A stretch of DNA of 64,000 nucleotides from an uncultured Bacilli bacterium (GCA_934168205.1 CAKPMX010000005.1:1-64000); one strand, 5' to 3'. Counted from the first letter of the stretch, positions 24,403 through 34,293 are shown. Translations and numbers: made by a program. Notes: a model not told the origin generated them from the letters alone.

Positions 24403-27400
24403 TTAGTTTTCTCTCTTCTTAAAGATATAAGTTATACTTATTGTTCCTAAGAGTAAAGCTAATGTTTCGATATATAGGTTTTTACTATTTGTATTCATTA
24501 TAATTCCAGTATTTGGAGGTGTTATTTCTCCTTTTGCTTTATAAGAATTAATAATTGTATAACCTTCATAATCTGTTACATAATCTTCTAATTCTACTTC
24601 TTCAATTGTATAAATTATTTCTTCACCAGAGAAATACTTTTGTAGATTTTCTAATTTTAATTGCCAATTATTCTCTGCAGTTATTTTTACTGTTTCAAAT
24701 AGTTCGCCATTTGCATATATATTTACTGTTATAGAATCTGGACGTTTATTTTCATTACCTACGTCATCCCAAACTTTTTCAATTACAATTTCTGTTGTTT
24801 CTTTTTCATGTGTATTTTTGATAATGACTGTTACATTATTATCATTTTCTTTTATAGGATTAGATATAGTTGGAGTATATCCTTCTACTTCATCTTCTAC
24901 TATTTCATAATTGATTTCTATACCGTTTTTATATTTTGGTAAGTTTTCAAAGATAGCATTCCAGTTATTTTCTTCTGAAAGAATTGCTTTTGCTACTTCT
25001 TCATGATCTGCTTTTACTCTTACTGTGATTGAGTTTGGACGAATTCCATCATTATTTTCATAATCGTACCATTCTTTAACAATATTAAATGTTACTGTTT
25101 CAGGAGCATGTGTATTAGTTATTTTATAGTCTTTAATTTCACTTGTATAACCATTGACATCTACTTCTTCTAATGTATAGCTAATTTCTTTTCCATTTTC
25201 ATATTTTGGTAAGTTTTCAAAAGTAAATGTCCAATTTCCTGTTTCATCTTCTTCTACTATATTTTCTGCTACTTTTGTTGTATTTCCTGTTACTGTTTTA
25301 TTTAAGATTACTGTGATTTTTTCTGGACGAATTCCATCTTGATTGTCACTATCATCCCAAACTTTTTCTCCAGTAATACTAATTACTTCTGGAATATGTG
25401 TATTGATTATATCAAGACCATTATATTCTACACTATAACCTTTAACATTTTCTTCAATTACTGAATATATAATTTCTTTTCCTTCATAAAATTTATCTAG
25501 TTTTTCAAATTCGTATGTCCAGTTTGTATCTGCTGATACTTCTATTTTTTCTGATGTATATACTGTCTTTTCTCCTACTCTTCCAATTAAAGTTACTTCA
25601 ATTGAAGTTGGACGAATTCCATCTTGATTATTATTGTCATTCCATGTTTTAGTACCAGATAATTTGATTTGTTCATTTTCATGTGTGTTAATAATTATAA
25701 ACCTATTGTTTTTATTATATGAAGTTTCATAATTATTAACTTTTTCTTCTTTTACTGTGTAGTTAATTTCTTTTCCATTTTCATATTTAGGTAAATCTTT
25801 AAATTCATATAGCCAAGTATTTGGATTATTAGCTACTACTGTTTTGTTTGTTACCTTTAAAGATTTTACTTCTTTTTCGTTGGCAAATAATTTTACTGTT
25901 ATACTTTCTGGTCTTGAATTGTCATTGTTATTATTATCTAGCCATACTTTTTCTCCTACTATATCTATAGTAATTGGATTATGTGAATTTGTAATAACGT
26001 ATCCTTCTTTTGCAGAGCCAGCTATTTTTACTGTATATCCTTCTATTTCTGTTTTTTCTTCAATTGTATATTTTATTTCCTTACCAGATGAATATTTTTG
26101 CAATCCATCAAATGTATGTTTCCAGTTATTATTTGCATTTAATATATATGTATCTATTTCTTCTCCATTAGCTAGTAGTGAAACTTCTATTTCTTGACGT
26201 AGTCCGTCTTGATTATTATTGTCTTTCCATACTTTTTCAACTGTTACTTTTGCAGTTTTATCTATTTCATGTGTATTTGTAATTGTTGTACCTGTTATTT
26301 TAGTTGTATAACCGGGAACATTTTCTTCTTTTACTGTGTAGTTAATTTCTTTTCCATTTTCATATTTAGGTAAATCTTTAAATTCATATAGCCAAGTATT
26401 TGGATTATTAGCTACTACTGTTTTGTTTGTTACCTTTAAAGATTTTACTTCTTTTTCGTTGGCAAATAATTTTACTGTTATACTTTCTGGTCTTGAATTG
26501 TCATTGTTATTATTATCTAGCCATACTTTTTCTCCTACTATATCTATAGTAATTGGATTATGTGAATTTGTAATAACGTATCCTTCTTTTGCAGAGCCAG
26601 CTATTTTTACTGTATATCCTTCTATTTCTGTTTTTTCTTCAATTGTATATTTTATTTCCTTACCAGATGAATATTTTTGCAATCCATCAAATGTATGTTT
26701 CCAGTTATTATTTGCATTTAATATATATGTATCTATTTCTTCTCCATTAGCTAGTAGTGAAACTTCTATTTCTTGACGTAGTCCGTCTTGATTATTATTG
26801 TCTTTCCATACTTTTTCAACTGTTACTTTTGCAGTTTTATCTATTTCATGTGTATTTGTAATTGTTGTACCTGTTATTTTAGTTGTATAACCGGGGACAT
26901 TTTCTTCTTTTACTGTGTAGTTAATTAAGTAGTTATCTTCGTTTTCATGACCTACTTCATACATATATAAATTATTAAATTCATAATACCAATTATTAGA
27001 AGCAGTGACTTTTTGGGAAGATATTACTTGATTGTTTGCTAGTAAATTAACAGTTATTTCAGTTGGACGAATTCCGTCATTATTATTTTCATCTTTCCAT
27101 ATTTTTTCACCTGTTATTGACTTGGTTTGGCGTTCTTTAACTAATAGTGTTACAGTTGAATCATTACTATATACAAATTCTGTTTCATGGTGAGAATTGA
27201 TTGTACTTTTTATGTGATATGTAAACTCAATTTCTCCAGATGCATTTTTAGTTGCAGCAAATGCAAATGTACCATCTTCATTAATAGTTAAAATTCCTTG
27301 TAAAACTCCATCTTTTGTAATCTGATATTTGTTTGTTTCTCCATAAACTTTAGTAACATTTTCTGTTTCGTTAATAACAATTTCATCTTTTACTATTACT

Positions 27401-28788
27401 ACATCGTTTTCTTTTGTCTTATCATTTTTTATTATTTTATTTAAATCATTGTTTAAAATACTTGTTCCTTTTATTACATTTTCTGCATATCCAATGTAAC
27501 TTGAATTATCTTTATAATGATCATGATTCGTGATTGCCGGTATTTCTACAGTAGGCTTTTCAAATACGATTGTTTGAGTACTTGGCTGATTTTTATAATA
27601 AGGATTATTTTCTTCTACTGTTGTTTTTAAAGTAGCATTTTGATTAGTAAAAATACTTCCATGATATTCATCTTTAGCTTTCACTTCATATGTTAGCGAT
27701 ATTTCTTTATTTGCTTCAATATTACCAATTGTCCAAATTAATTCTGTTGGTCCATCTTCTAGATTTTCTTTAACTTCTACACCTTGTTCTATTAATTTAT
27801 TTTTAGAAGTTTCAGTTAACATAAATTCTTTTGGAATTATATCTGTTACAACACTATCTTTTCCAATTATATTCATCAATTGTGAAGATAATGTTTCAAA
27901 CATTTTCTTTAAATCTTCTCCTGTTAGTGCATTATAATTTTTATATAATGGTTTGGGTTGTTCTGGATTTATTTTCTTTAAAGTTGCAGTTGCCCGTGTG
28001 TCATTACCAAAGAGAATTGTGTAAACATCAGAGGTAGAATGGTTTTCCTTTAATTTATTCATAGCTTTTAAAGCGGCATCTGATGGTCTTTGCCAATCAC
28101 AGTAATAGTCATTACAATTATAGGCAACTTTATTATCATTTTGTCCTGTTCCATATATATTATTATTATATGTAAAGTATGTTGGAATACCGTCTGTTAA
28201 AACAATAACAATTTGCTTGGCATCTTCCCTTTTGCCATTGTTTAATACTGTGTCTGCTCTTTCAATAGCAGCTTGTAAGTTTGTACCACCATCATTATTA
28301 TTTTCAGGCAAGTCTAGTTTGTTTTTTATAAACTTCTTTACAGTTTCTTTTTCTGTTGTCATTTCTTGCACATCTAATACACTGGTTCCAAATTCTACTA
28401 TTCCAATTTTCACTGTGCCTTTATCATCCATTAATGTATTAGCAAAATTAGTTGCTGCTTTCTTAGCTGCCTGCATTCTAGTTTCTCCTAAAGTACCAGA
28501 AGACTTATCCATACTATTTGAACTATCAAATATTAATACTATATCCAGCTTGCCATTTGTAGTTACTGATGTATTATATGGATTGGCGTTAACAGATAAG
28601 TTTACTTTAGCAAATCTGCCTTTTTCTAAGTTATCTGTTGCTGTAGTATTATAAATCTTTGTTGCTGTTTTTTTAACGAAAATTTTTCCGGCTTCGTCTT
28701 GAGCATTTCCAACCATTGCTATACCAAGTATTCCAGCAACTGCTAAAAATAATGCAAACAGTTTCTTTAATTTATAATCTTTTTTCAT
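24403..28788 (-). CDS. MSCRAMM-type surface adhesin: VWA domain, nine Cna-B repeats, PPNTG anchor
   Basis: A 1461-residue wall-anchored protein. The signal peptide (KKLFALFLAVAGILGIAMVGNA) is followed by a von Willebrand A domain (about 55-300) whose MIDAS motif is intact: DSSNS and later TDGIP. A DUF11/Ig-like region leads into nine Cna-B (B-type) repeats, each opening with a GEKVWxDxxNxDGxRP-type motif and ending in NTH. Such repeats often carry internal isopeptide bonds. The C-terminus has PPNTG, a hydrophobic helix and the tail KKREN. The start at 28788 follows AGGAGGAAAAAT. Repeats 2-3 and 4-5 are a near-identical 579-bp duplication. No sortase gene lies in the window. Confidence 0.9.
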   Translation of the reverse strand: MKKDYKLKKLFALFLAVAGILGIAMVGNAQDEAGKIFVKKTATKIYNTTATDNLEKGRFAKVNLSVNANPYNTSVTTNGKLDIVLIFDSSNSMDKSSGTLGETRMQAAKKAATNFANTLMDDKGTVKIGIVEFGTSVLDVQEMTTEKETVKKFIKNKLDLPENNNDGGTNLQAAIERADTVLNNGKREDAKQIVIVLTDGIPTYFTYNNNIYGTGQNDNKVAYNCNDYYCDWQRPSDAALKAMNKLKENHSTSDVYTILFGNDTRATATLKKINPEQPKPLYKNYNALTGEDLKKMFETLSSQLMNIIGKDSVVTDIIPKEFMLTETSKNKLIEQGVEVKENLEDGPTELIWTIGNIEANKEISLTYEVKAKDEYHGSIFTNQNATLKTTVEENNPYYKNQPSTQTIVFEKPTVEIPAITNHDHYKDNSSYIGYAENVIKGTSILNNDLNKIIKNDKTKENDVVIVKDEIVINETENVTKVYGETNKYQITKDGVLQGILTINEDGTFAFAATKNASGEIEFTYHIKSTINSHHETEFVYSNDSTVTLLVKERQTKSITGEKIWKDENNNDGIRPTEITVNLLANNQVISSQKVTASNNWYYEFNNLYMYEVGHENEDNYLINYTVKEENVPGYTTKITGTTITNTHEIDKTAKVTVEKVWKDNNNQDGLRQEIEVSLLANGEEIDTYILNANNNWKHTFDGLQKYSSGKEIKYTIEEKTEIEGYTVKIAGSAKEGYVITNSHNPITIDIVGEKVWLDNNNNDNSRPESITVKLFANEKEVKSLKVTNKTVVANNPNTWLYEFKDLPKYENGKEINYTVKEENVPGYTTKITGTTITNTHEIDKTAKVTVEKVWKDNNNQDGLRQEIEVSLLANGEEIDTYILNANNNWKHTFDGLQKYSSGKEIKYTIEEKTEIEGYTVKIAGSAKEGYVITNSHNPITIDIVGEKVWLDNNNNDNSRPESITVKLFANEKEVKSLKVTNKTVVANNPNTWLYEFKDLPKYENGKEINYTVKEEKVNNYETSYNKNNRFIIINTHENEQIKLSGTKTWNDNNNQDGIRPTSIEVTLIGRVGEKTVYTSEKIEVSADTNWTYEFEKLDKFYEGKEIIYSVIEENVKGYSVEYNGLDIINTHIPEVISITGEKVWDDSDNQDGIRPEKITVILNKTVTGNTTKVAENIVEEDETGNWTFTFENLPKYENGKEISYTLEEVDVNGYTSEIKDYKITNTHAPETVTFNIVKEWYDYENNDGIRPNSITVRVKADHEEVAKAILSEENNWNAIFENLPKYKNGIEINYEIVEDEVEGYTPTISNPIKENDNNVTVIIKNTHEKETTEIVIEKVWDDVGNENKRPDSITVNIYANGELFETVKITAENNWQLKLENLQKYFSGEEIIYTIEEVELEDYVTDYEGYTIINSYKAKGEITPPNTGIIMNTNSKNLYIETLALLLGTISITYIFKKREN
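25742..26320 (-). repeat. 579-bp tandem repeat, copy nearer the 3' end of the adhesin gene
   Basis: Exactly 579 bp (193 codons, two Cna-B modules), followed directly by a second copy at 26321-26899. I saw one difference by eye, near the copy ends (accgggaac versus accggggac at 26311 and 26890). Confidence 0.9.
26321..26899 (-). repeat. 579-bp tandem repeat, second copy
   Basis: Near-identical to 25742-26320 and in frame. About 27 bp of the unit recur at 26900-26926, as expected from unequal recombination between Cna-B modules. Confidence 0.9.
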
Positions 28789-28844
28789 ATTTTTCCTCCT
28801 ATAATATATTCTTTTTGGCACAAAAGCCTTAAAGTTAGCACACT

Positions 28845-28873
28845 ATACTATATGCTTTTTTATTTTTTGTCAA
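28845..28873 (-). promoter_or_regulatory. promoter of Cna-B adhesin gene
   Basis: Consensus -35 TTGACA (28868-28873), 17-bp spacer, -10 TAGTAT (28845-28850), giving a ~50-nt leader. The rest of 28874-28969 is AT-rich with no feature I can support. Confidence 0.7.
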
Positions 28874-28969
28874 CGATTTTTATTTTTTTATGTTTTTTAT
28901 TAATCATTTTTAAATTTTCTCCAAGAACAAAAATGTTTTCTACTATTATTATGTTTTAAAAAAAATATA

Positions 28970-29008
28970 TTAAAAAAGAAATAGTCGACTAATTTCGACT
29001 ATTTCTTA
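28970..29008 (-). terminator. terminator of ackA
   Basis: The perfect 12-bp stem AAGAAATAGTCG / CGACTATTTCTT is followed by TTTTAA on the minus strand. Confidence 0.85.
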
Positions 29009-29036
29009 AATTTTATTCTTATATTACTTTTAATAT

Positions 29037-30245
29037 TTATTTATTAGCTAAACGATAGGTATCACGTACAATTACTATTTCTTCATCAGTTGGCTCTACA
29101 TAAGCAGTAATTTTAGAATCTGCTGTTGTGATAGCTCCTGATTTTTGATCTTTAAATTTAGCAATGTTATTATTTGCTTCTTCATCTAAAACTATGTTCA
29201 TTGGTTTTTCTAGTTTTTTCATTATATCATGACGTAATTTAATATCATTTTCTCCAGCACCAGCTGTAAATACGATAGCGTCTACTTCACCGTTTAATTC
29301 AAAATAGAATTGAGCAATATATTTAACGATTGAGTTTACAACCATGTCTAGAGCTAATTTAGCGTCTTCGTCACCATTTTCAGCTAATTCTTGAACATCT
29401 CGGAAGTCGTTCTTACCACAGATACCAAGTAATCCAGATTTTTTATTTAATTCATTTGTTACTTCTTCTACTGTCTTTTTAGTTTCTTTACATACATATT
29501 CAACTATTGATGGATCGATTGAACCTGATCTTGTTCCCATCATTAATCCATCTAATGGAGTTAGACCCATGGTAGTATCTAAACATTTTCCATCTTTTAT
29601 ACATGAAATTGAAGCACCTGATCCAATATGACAGATGATTAAATTTACATCTTTTTTATTTAATTTTTCTTGCATTGTTTCAGTGATATATTTATGACTT
29701 GTTCCATGGAAACCATATTTTCTAACACCTAATTCTTTATACCAAGACATTGGTACTGCATACATATAAATATCTTTTGGCATAGTTTGATGAAATGCAG
29801 TATCGAATACAGCAACGTTAACTACTCCTGGCATTTTTTCTTGCATAGCTTTAATACCAGCAATTTCTCCAGGATGATGAATTGGAACTAACTTTGTTAA
29901 TTCTGTTACATGGTCTAATACTTCGTCATCAATTACTACTGAATCAGAATAATATTCTCCAGCATGTACAACTCTATGTCCTATACCTTTAATTTCACTA
30001 ACATCTTCAATAATTTTATTATCAAGAAGTTCTTGCATCATTACTTCTACAGCTTCACTATGATTTTTTAAAGCTTTTTCATGTCTAATTTTTTCTCCAT
30101 TTATTTTTAAAGTCCAGAAACAGTCTGGTGCTCCGATTTTCTCTATATAACCATTGATTAATTCTTTCTCTTCTGGCATTGAATATAAAGAAAACTTTAA
30201 TGATGAACTTCCACCATTAACAACTAAATACTTTTCATTTGTCAT
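29037..30245 (-). CDS. ackA: acetate kinase
   Basis: A 402-residue cytoplasmic enzyme that interconverts acetyl phosphate + ADP and acetate + ATP, the substrate-level phosphorylation step of fermentation. The N-terminal phosphate motif VVNGGSSSLKFSLY and the signatures HRVVHAGE, VFDTAFHQTMP, YGFHGTSHKY, GSGASI and FTAGAGEND are all intact, and the length is normal for the family. ATG follows AGGAGGAGAAAAAC. It has its own consensus promoter and terminator. The partner gene pta is not in the window. Confidence 0.97.
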   Translation of the reverse strand: MTNEKYLVVNGGSSSLKFSLYSMPEEKELINGYIEKIGAPDCFWTLKINGEKIRHEKALKNHSEAVEVMMQELLDNKIIEDVSEIKGIGHRVVHAGEYYSDSVVIDDEVLDHVTELTKLVPIHHPGEIAGIKAMQEKMPGVVNVAVFDTAFHQTMPKDIYMYAVPMSWYKELGVRKYGFHGTSHKYITETMQEKLNKKDVNLIICHIGSGASISCIKDGKCLDTTMGLTPLDGLMMGTRSGSIDPSIVEYVCKETKKTVEEVTNELNKKSGLLGICGKNDFRDVQELAENGDEDAKLALDMVVNSIVKYIAQFYFELNGEVDAIVFTAGAGENDIKLRHDIMKKLEKPMNIVLDEEANNNIAKFKDQKSGAITTADSKITAYVEPTDEEIVIVRDTYRLANK

Positions 30246-30271
30246 GTTTTTCTCCTCCTAAATCTGTTTTT

Positions 30272-30300
30272 ATTCTAACCTTTTTTTAGACCTTTGTCAA
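30272..30300 (-). promoter_or_regulatory. promoter of ackA
   Basis: -35 TTGACA (30295-30300), 17-bp spacer, -10 TAGAAT (30272-30277). Confidence 0.75.
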
Positions 30301-30308
30301 TTGAATAA

Positions 30309-30334
30309 GAAAACAACATAAAAGTTATGTTGCT
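30309..30334 (-). terminator. terminator of YehR-like lipoprotein gene
   Basis: Stem GCAACATAA / TTATGTTGT followed by TTTCTTATT on the minus strand. Confidence 0.65.
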
Positions 30335-30810
30335 TATTTTTTCTTACAGGTCATACCAGTGTTGGTATATAAATCTTTTAATGTAGATAGTTTCACCTTT
30401 CCATCTGTAATTAGTTCATAATATTCAGAACCTGCACTTAATAATTTATCTGTATCTATTTTTGAATAGTCTATTGTTCTGGTACTAGTTATAGTGTTTT
30501 TTTCTATTTTTATTTTATTATCATAGTACTTGATATCTTTATAAGGCTCATACTCTGCTTCTATTGTATTTTTATATGCATTTAAATCTACATCTTTAGT
30601 TGCTGTTATCTTATTTACACTAACTTCTTTTTGAACATAATCTCCCTGATATGTAATAGTGTATTTCAATTCTATTGTTAGTACACCTTGAGTTGCACTA
30701 CTAGTACACTCTAATATGTTTTCTTTCGCTTTTTTGGCATCTTTGCCGCAACCTGATGTCATTAATAATACACAGACTAATACTATTGTAATAAATTTTA
30801 TTTTTTTCAT
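30334..30810 (-). CDS. YehR/DUF1307-like lipoprotein
   Basis: A 158-residue exported lipoprotein. The signal peptide ends in a lipobox, LLMTSGCGK, with cysteine about residue 21. The mature part has the pattern of the YehR family: TITYQGDYVQKEVSVNKI, EYEPYKDIKYYDNKI, then an ISAG-like SAGSEYYELI helix and a C-terminal GMTCKKK. The start at 30810 follows GAGGTGGTAGAT; an upstream GTG overlaps the ribosome binding site. It is monocistronic with its own promoter and terminator. The function of the family is not established. Confidence 0.75.
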   Translation of the reverse strand: MKKIKFITIVLVCVLLMTSGCGKDAKKAKENILECTSSATQGVLTIELKYTITYQGDYVQKEVSVNKITATKDVDLNAYKNTIEAEYEPYKDIKYYDNKIKIEKNTITSTRTIDYSKIDTDKLLSAGSEYYELITDGKVKLSTLKDLYTNTGMTCKKK

Positions 30811-30829
30811 ATCTACCACCTCTATTTTA

Positions 30830-30858
30830 ATACTAACATTTTATTTAATAAATATCAA
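30830..30858 (-). promoter_or_regulatory. promoter of YehR-like lipoprotein gene
   Basis: -35 TTGATA (30853-30858), 17-bp spacer, -10 TAGTAT (30830-30835), directly after the terminator of the previous gene. Confidence 0.65.
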
Positions 30859-30860
30859 TA

Positions 30861-30888
30861 AAGAAAAGAGTCTATTAATAGACTCTTA
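30861..30888 (-). terminator. terminator of giant coiled-coil protein gene
   Basis: The perfect palindrome AAGAGTCTATT / AATAGACTCTT is followed by TTCTTTATT on the minus strand. Confidence 0.8.
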
Positions 30889-30891
30889 ATA

Positions 30892-33800
30892 TTACTTACT
30901 CTTTGAAGATGTATTTGTTTCAGTGTTAGCACTTTCTTTATTTGCAATGTATTCAGATACCATATCTGTTACTTCGTTTCCATATTTGCCGGCATTGGCT
31001 TTTTTAGTCATTTCTTTTGAAACGTTATATGCCAAAGCTACTGCTGCTGCTCCATTGGCAAATAGTGTTGTTTTGATATCACTTGGTAATGAATTAAGCG
31101 CTGTAATTTGTTCAGCAGATAGTTGCATTAGGTCGTTTCCAATTTGAACAGATTCTATCATTCCTTCATTCATTTTAGCTATTGCTTCAGGATTTTGTAT
31201 AACAACATCCATAGCCTCTGTTACACAGTGTAAATCAAACTGTGGATGTCCAGCTGCATATTCTTGTAGTCTTGGAAGATAGGAGCTGTATAATTCTACT
31301 AGATTTTGATGGCTTCCATTTGCTACCTCTTTTAGCATATCTAGTGCAGCCTCTCGTGATATAATTCCAGATTGGTATTGGCCTGCAATATCTGCAATAC
31401 TTGCTTGTACTTCATCAGATATATTGTTATATATTCCGTGAGCTGCATCATCAGCTGCTCTATATGCTCTAGTGCCAATTTGCCATGAAGTTTGATCTAA
31501 AGTTTGTCGTTCCATTGTATTTGCATAATTTACAAGATTTTCTTCAGATTGAGCTTTCATTCCTTCCATAAAGTCTTCACCATTATCCGCTAATCTTGAA
31601 CCTTGGCTATGTACTTCATCAATAAGTTCGCTATTTTTATCATTAAAATATGCTGCTTGGTCTTGTTGAGTTTTTATTACGTTATCTGCCTCATCACCAT
31701 GGACTTTAATAGCGTTTGCTGCACTTATGGCTGCTGCACTAACAGCAACTGTTGTTATCAAGTCTCTAATAAAAGGGTCATCGCCATACTCTAATTTCGA
31801 AGCCAATGGTTCATAATACTTACTACCTGTTGATCTCTTTCCAAATATGCTTTGTTCTATTTTTGTATTACCTGATAATAATGTTTCATTTTCAATAAAA
31901 GCATTTAATGCGGTTTCATTATCATTATTATCTATGGCTTTTAGTTCTTGTTGTTCTACTTCAGCTTGTCGCCTAGTTAATTCAGGATCTAAATTTTGTT
32001 TTTTAGCAAATCTTTTTCCTACGATTGATAATTTTGTTGCGGCTGCTTTCATATCTTCTTCAAATCCGTGTGCTCCTCCAGAAAGCCATAAGTTTGCCGT
32101 CTTAGATTCTTCACGTAAAGTTTTAATTAGTTCAGCTTTTCCAGAAAGCACTTTTTGGCGTACTGCCATTGCTTTTTGAACTTCTTCATCTTTTCCTTCA
32201 GCACGAGCCTGTTCTATTATTTCATCGCATTTTTCGATTGTTTTTTTTGCTTCAAATAGTTCTATATACTTTTTTTCCATTGAACTATTTAGTTCTGCCA
32301 CTTTGCCCATGGCATATTGTTGCATTTTTTCATTTAATAGAATATTTAATACATCTGGATATCCTTCACCTATGACTTTACGTCCACGATATTCTTCCCA
32401 AATAATATTTAAATCTCTTTCGTCTAAATTTTCAATTCTTTCTTTTAATTGTTTTACTGTTTTTTTCTCTTCAAGAGAATATCTTAGCTTATTAAAGGCT
32501 TTTTGAATTAGTTTTATTGGTACCTTAATAACTGCTGGTACAAAATGAACTATATTATACAAATAATTTCCCGAATGTAATTCTTCTTTAAATTCTTTTG
32601 ATACTTTTATATTTGAAACTTTATATTTTTTACCTGTATCCTTTTGGACATTTAAACCTTCTGTTATTTCATTAATAATTGTATAAAATCCTCTTGGAGC
32701 ACTTTGCTCTTTTGTATCTTGTGATGACGTTGGCACTAGTGATTTATTTTCTGGCACACGCTCATTCTCATTGTTTCTGTCGATTCCTTCTTCATTGTTT
32801 TGAGTGCCTTGTGTTCCTTGGTCTTGGTTTTCAATCGCTTGAAGTTCTTGCTCATCACTATTTGTATTGCCACTTGTGTCATTTGTAATAGACGGTGTCA
32901 ATGCTGCTTCTACTGGTACTAATGATTTATTTATTGGTACACGTTCATTCTCATTGTTTCTGTCGATTCCTTCTTCATTGTTTTGAGTACCTTGTGTTCC
33001 TTGGACTTGGTTTTCAATCACTTGAAGTCGTTGCTCATCACTATTTGTATTGCTACTTGTGTCATTTGTAATAGACGGTGTCAATGTTGCTTCTACTGGT
33101 ACTAATGATTTATTTTCTGGTACACGCTCATTTTCGTTGTTCCTATTGTTATTATTTTCTTTTCTTAGCTCTTTAACTTTTGCTTGGACTTGTTCTATCA
33201 TTTCAGCTGATGTTATTTCTCCACTTCGAACTTGACTAATAAGATTTTGTTTAAAGTCAGAAAGTATTTTATCATTCTCTTCTTCAATCGTTTTATTTAC
33301 ATCATTTATTTTTGCCTCTATTTCTGTAATTAAGTCTCTACTTCTTTGAAGTCTTTCATTTTCTGCTTCTTTTGCACTTAGATAACGACTATTTAGTTCA
33401 TCTAGTTCTTCATTTGTTATTGGTCCTCTTTCAGCTATTTCATTTCTTTCGTTGGCAAATATGGCTTGAAAATTATCTATTGATGCCTGATAAGCGTTTC
33501 TAGCAACTTCTAGGGCATCTTGTAATGTTCTTAGTCTTTCTTCATTACTAGTTACATTTTGAGAAGTGTTTTCTTCAACAGGTTCGTTATTAGAAACATT
33601 ATTTTCTTCCACAGGTCTATTATTAGCACGATCAATAAGTTCTTGTTGTAATTCAGCTGGTAAACTTTCCATAACAGAACTTAGTTCTTCTTCTTTTTCA
33701 GCTCTTTCTTCTTCACTGCCAGGAGCAATTGCTAATTCTCTCATCAAATCACTAGCCTTAGTATAATCTTCTACTGTTTTTCTCTCATTCATTATTTCTT

Positions 33801-33969
33801 CTGATTTTCTTCTAATAAAATTTTCTATTATAGCTACTTCTCTTCGAAAGTTTCCTGTTGATAAATGACGCTCATTTTTCATTATTACTGTTCTTTCTTG
33901 AACTAAACGTTCAAGTTCTTGTTGGTCACTCTCAATCTTTTCAATTATTTTTCTTATTTCTGTATTCAT
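30892..33969 (-). CDS. giant coiled-coil protein with 61-residue repeats, unknown function
   Basis: A 1025-residue protein I do not recognise. Residues 1-280 are predicted coiled coil rich in E, R and N. Residues about 280-408 are low-complexity, with two copies of a 61-residue repeat and a partial third. The region 440-720 is again helical (VKQLKERIENLDERD, EEKKTVKQ). A hydrophobic alanine-rich segment near 740-760 and another near 970-985 may insert in or lie on the membrane. There is no signal peptide. ATG follows TAGGAGTATGGTGAA. It is preceded by a DUF1292 gene (12-nt gap) and probably co-transcribed with it. It could be a structural or cell-surface scaffold; this is a guess. Confidence 0.6.
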   Translation of the reverse strand: MNTEIRKIIEKIESDQQELERLVQERTVIMKNERHLSTGNFRREVAIIENFIRRKSEEIMNERKTVEDYTKASDLMRELAIAPGSEEERAEKEEELSSVMESLPAELQQELIDRANNRPVEENNVSNNEPVEENTSQNVTSNEERLRTLQDALEVARNAYQASIDNFQAIFANERNEIAERGPITNEELDELNSRYLSAKEAENERLQRSRDLITEIEAKINDVNKTIEEENDKILSDFKQNLISQVRSGEITSAEMIEQVQAKVKELRKENNNNRNNENERVPENKSLVPVEATLTPSITNDTSSNTNSDEQRLQVIENQVQGTQGTQNNEEGIDRNNENERVPINKSLVPVEAALTPSITNDTSGNTNSDEQELQAIENQDQGTQGTQNNEEGIDRNNENERVPENKSLVPTSSQDTKEQSAPRGFYTIINEITEGLNVQKDTGKKYKVSNIKVSKEFKEELHSGNYLYNIVHFVPAVIKVPIKLIQKAFNKLRYSLEEKKTVKQLKERIENLDERDLNIIWEEYRGRKVIGEGYPDVLNILLNEKMQQYAMGKVAELNSSMEKKYIELFEAKKTIEKCDEIIEQARAEGKDEEVQKAMAVRQKVLSGKAELIKTLREESKTANLWLSGGAHGFEEDMKAAATKLSIVGKRFAKKQNLDPELTRRQAEVEQQELKAIDNNDNETALNAFIENETLLSGNTKIEQSIFGKRSTGSKYYEPLASKLEYGDDPFIRDLITTVAVSAAAISAANAIKVHGDEADNVIKTQQDQAAYFNDKNSELIDEVHSQGSRLADNGEDFMEGMKAQSEENLVNYANTMERQTLDQTSWQIGTRAYRAADDAAHGIYNNISDEVQASIADIAGQYQSGIISREAALDMLKEVANGSHQNLVELYSSYLPRLQEYAAGHPQFDLHCVTEAMDVVIQNPEAIAKMNEGMIESVQIGNDLMQLSAEQITALNSLPSDIKTTLFANGAAAVALAYNVSKEMTKKANAGKYGNEVTDMVSEYIANKESANTETNTSSKSK
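32761..33126 (-). repeat. 183-bp in-frame repeats in the coiled-coil protein gene
   Basis: Two consecutive 183-bp units (61 codons, pattern NNENERVP.NKSLVPVEA to QGTQGTQNNEEGID) plus a partial third. Matching blocks at 32761 and 32944 are exactly 183 bp apart. The copies differ at several positions, so the duplication is older than the one in the Cna-B gene. Confidence 0.8.
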
Positions 33970-33981
33970 TTCACCATACTC

Positions 33982-34260
33982 CTAACTATTACGACTTTCT
34001 TCATCTATTTGAGCTAAGACTTCTTGTACCATATCTAATTCTTTTGGATCTGTTATATCTTCTAACTTCCCATTACCAGAAATTAAATTATATCCTGATA
34101 CATATATTCTTTTTCGACCATTTTTATCTATCGAGTGATCTGTATATCCAAAATATGTTTTACCAGTATCCTCTGAATCGAATGTAAAAAGCACGTCACA
34201 TTCTACTTCTTTACCGTCTTTTAAAATAACTATTTTTTCCTCATTTTCCAAGTATTCCAT
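33982..34260 (-). CDS. DUF1292 family protein
   Basis: A 92-residue small acidic cytoplasmic protein. The pattern EEKIVILKDGKEVECDVLFTF followed by TGKTYFGYTD and IYVSGYNL, and a C-terminal helix DMVQEVLAQIDEE, is that of DUF1292 (YrzB-like) proteins, whose function is unknown. The ATG at 34260 was chosen because the domain starts there; an upstream in-frame ATG (34281) overlaps a GGAGGAG. A perfect consensus promoter precedes it, and it leads the two-gene unit with the giant coiled-coil gene. Confidence 0.8.
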   Translation of the reverse strand: MEYLENEEKIVILKDGKEVECDVLFTFDSEDTGKTYFGYTDHSIDKNGRKRIYVSGYNLISGNGKLEDITDPKELDMVQEVLAQIDEESRNS

Positions 34261-34293
34261 GTAATTCCAACTCCTCCACATTTATTCATATTA

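Noticed and set aside
25844..26776. Two identical 117-codon plus-strand frames (25844-26197 and 26423-26776), CRISPR-like or duplicated genes
   Set aside because: They are antisense shadows of the duplicated Cna-B modules. Repeat length (579 bp) and lack of spacers exclude CRISPR.
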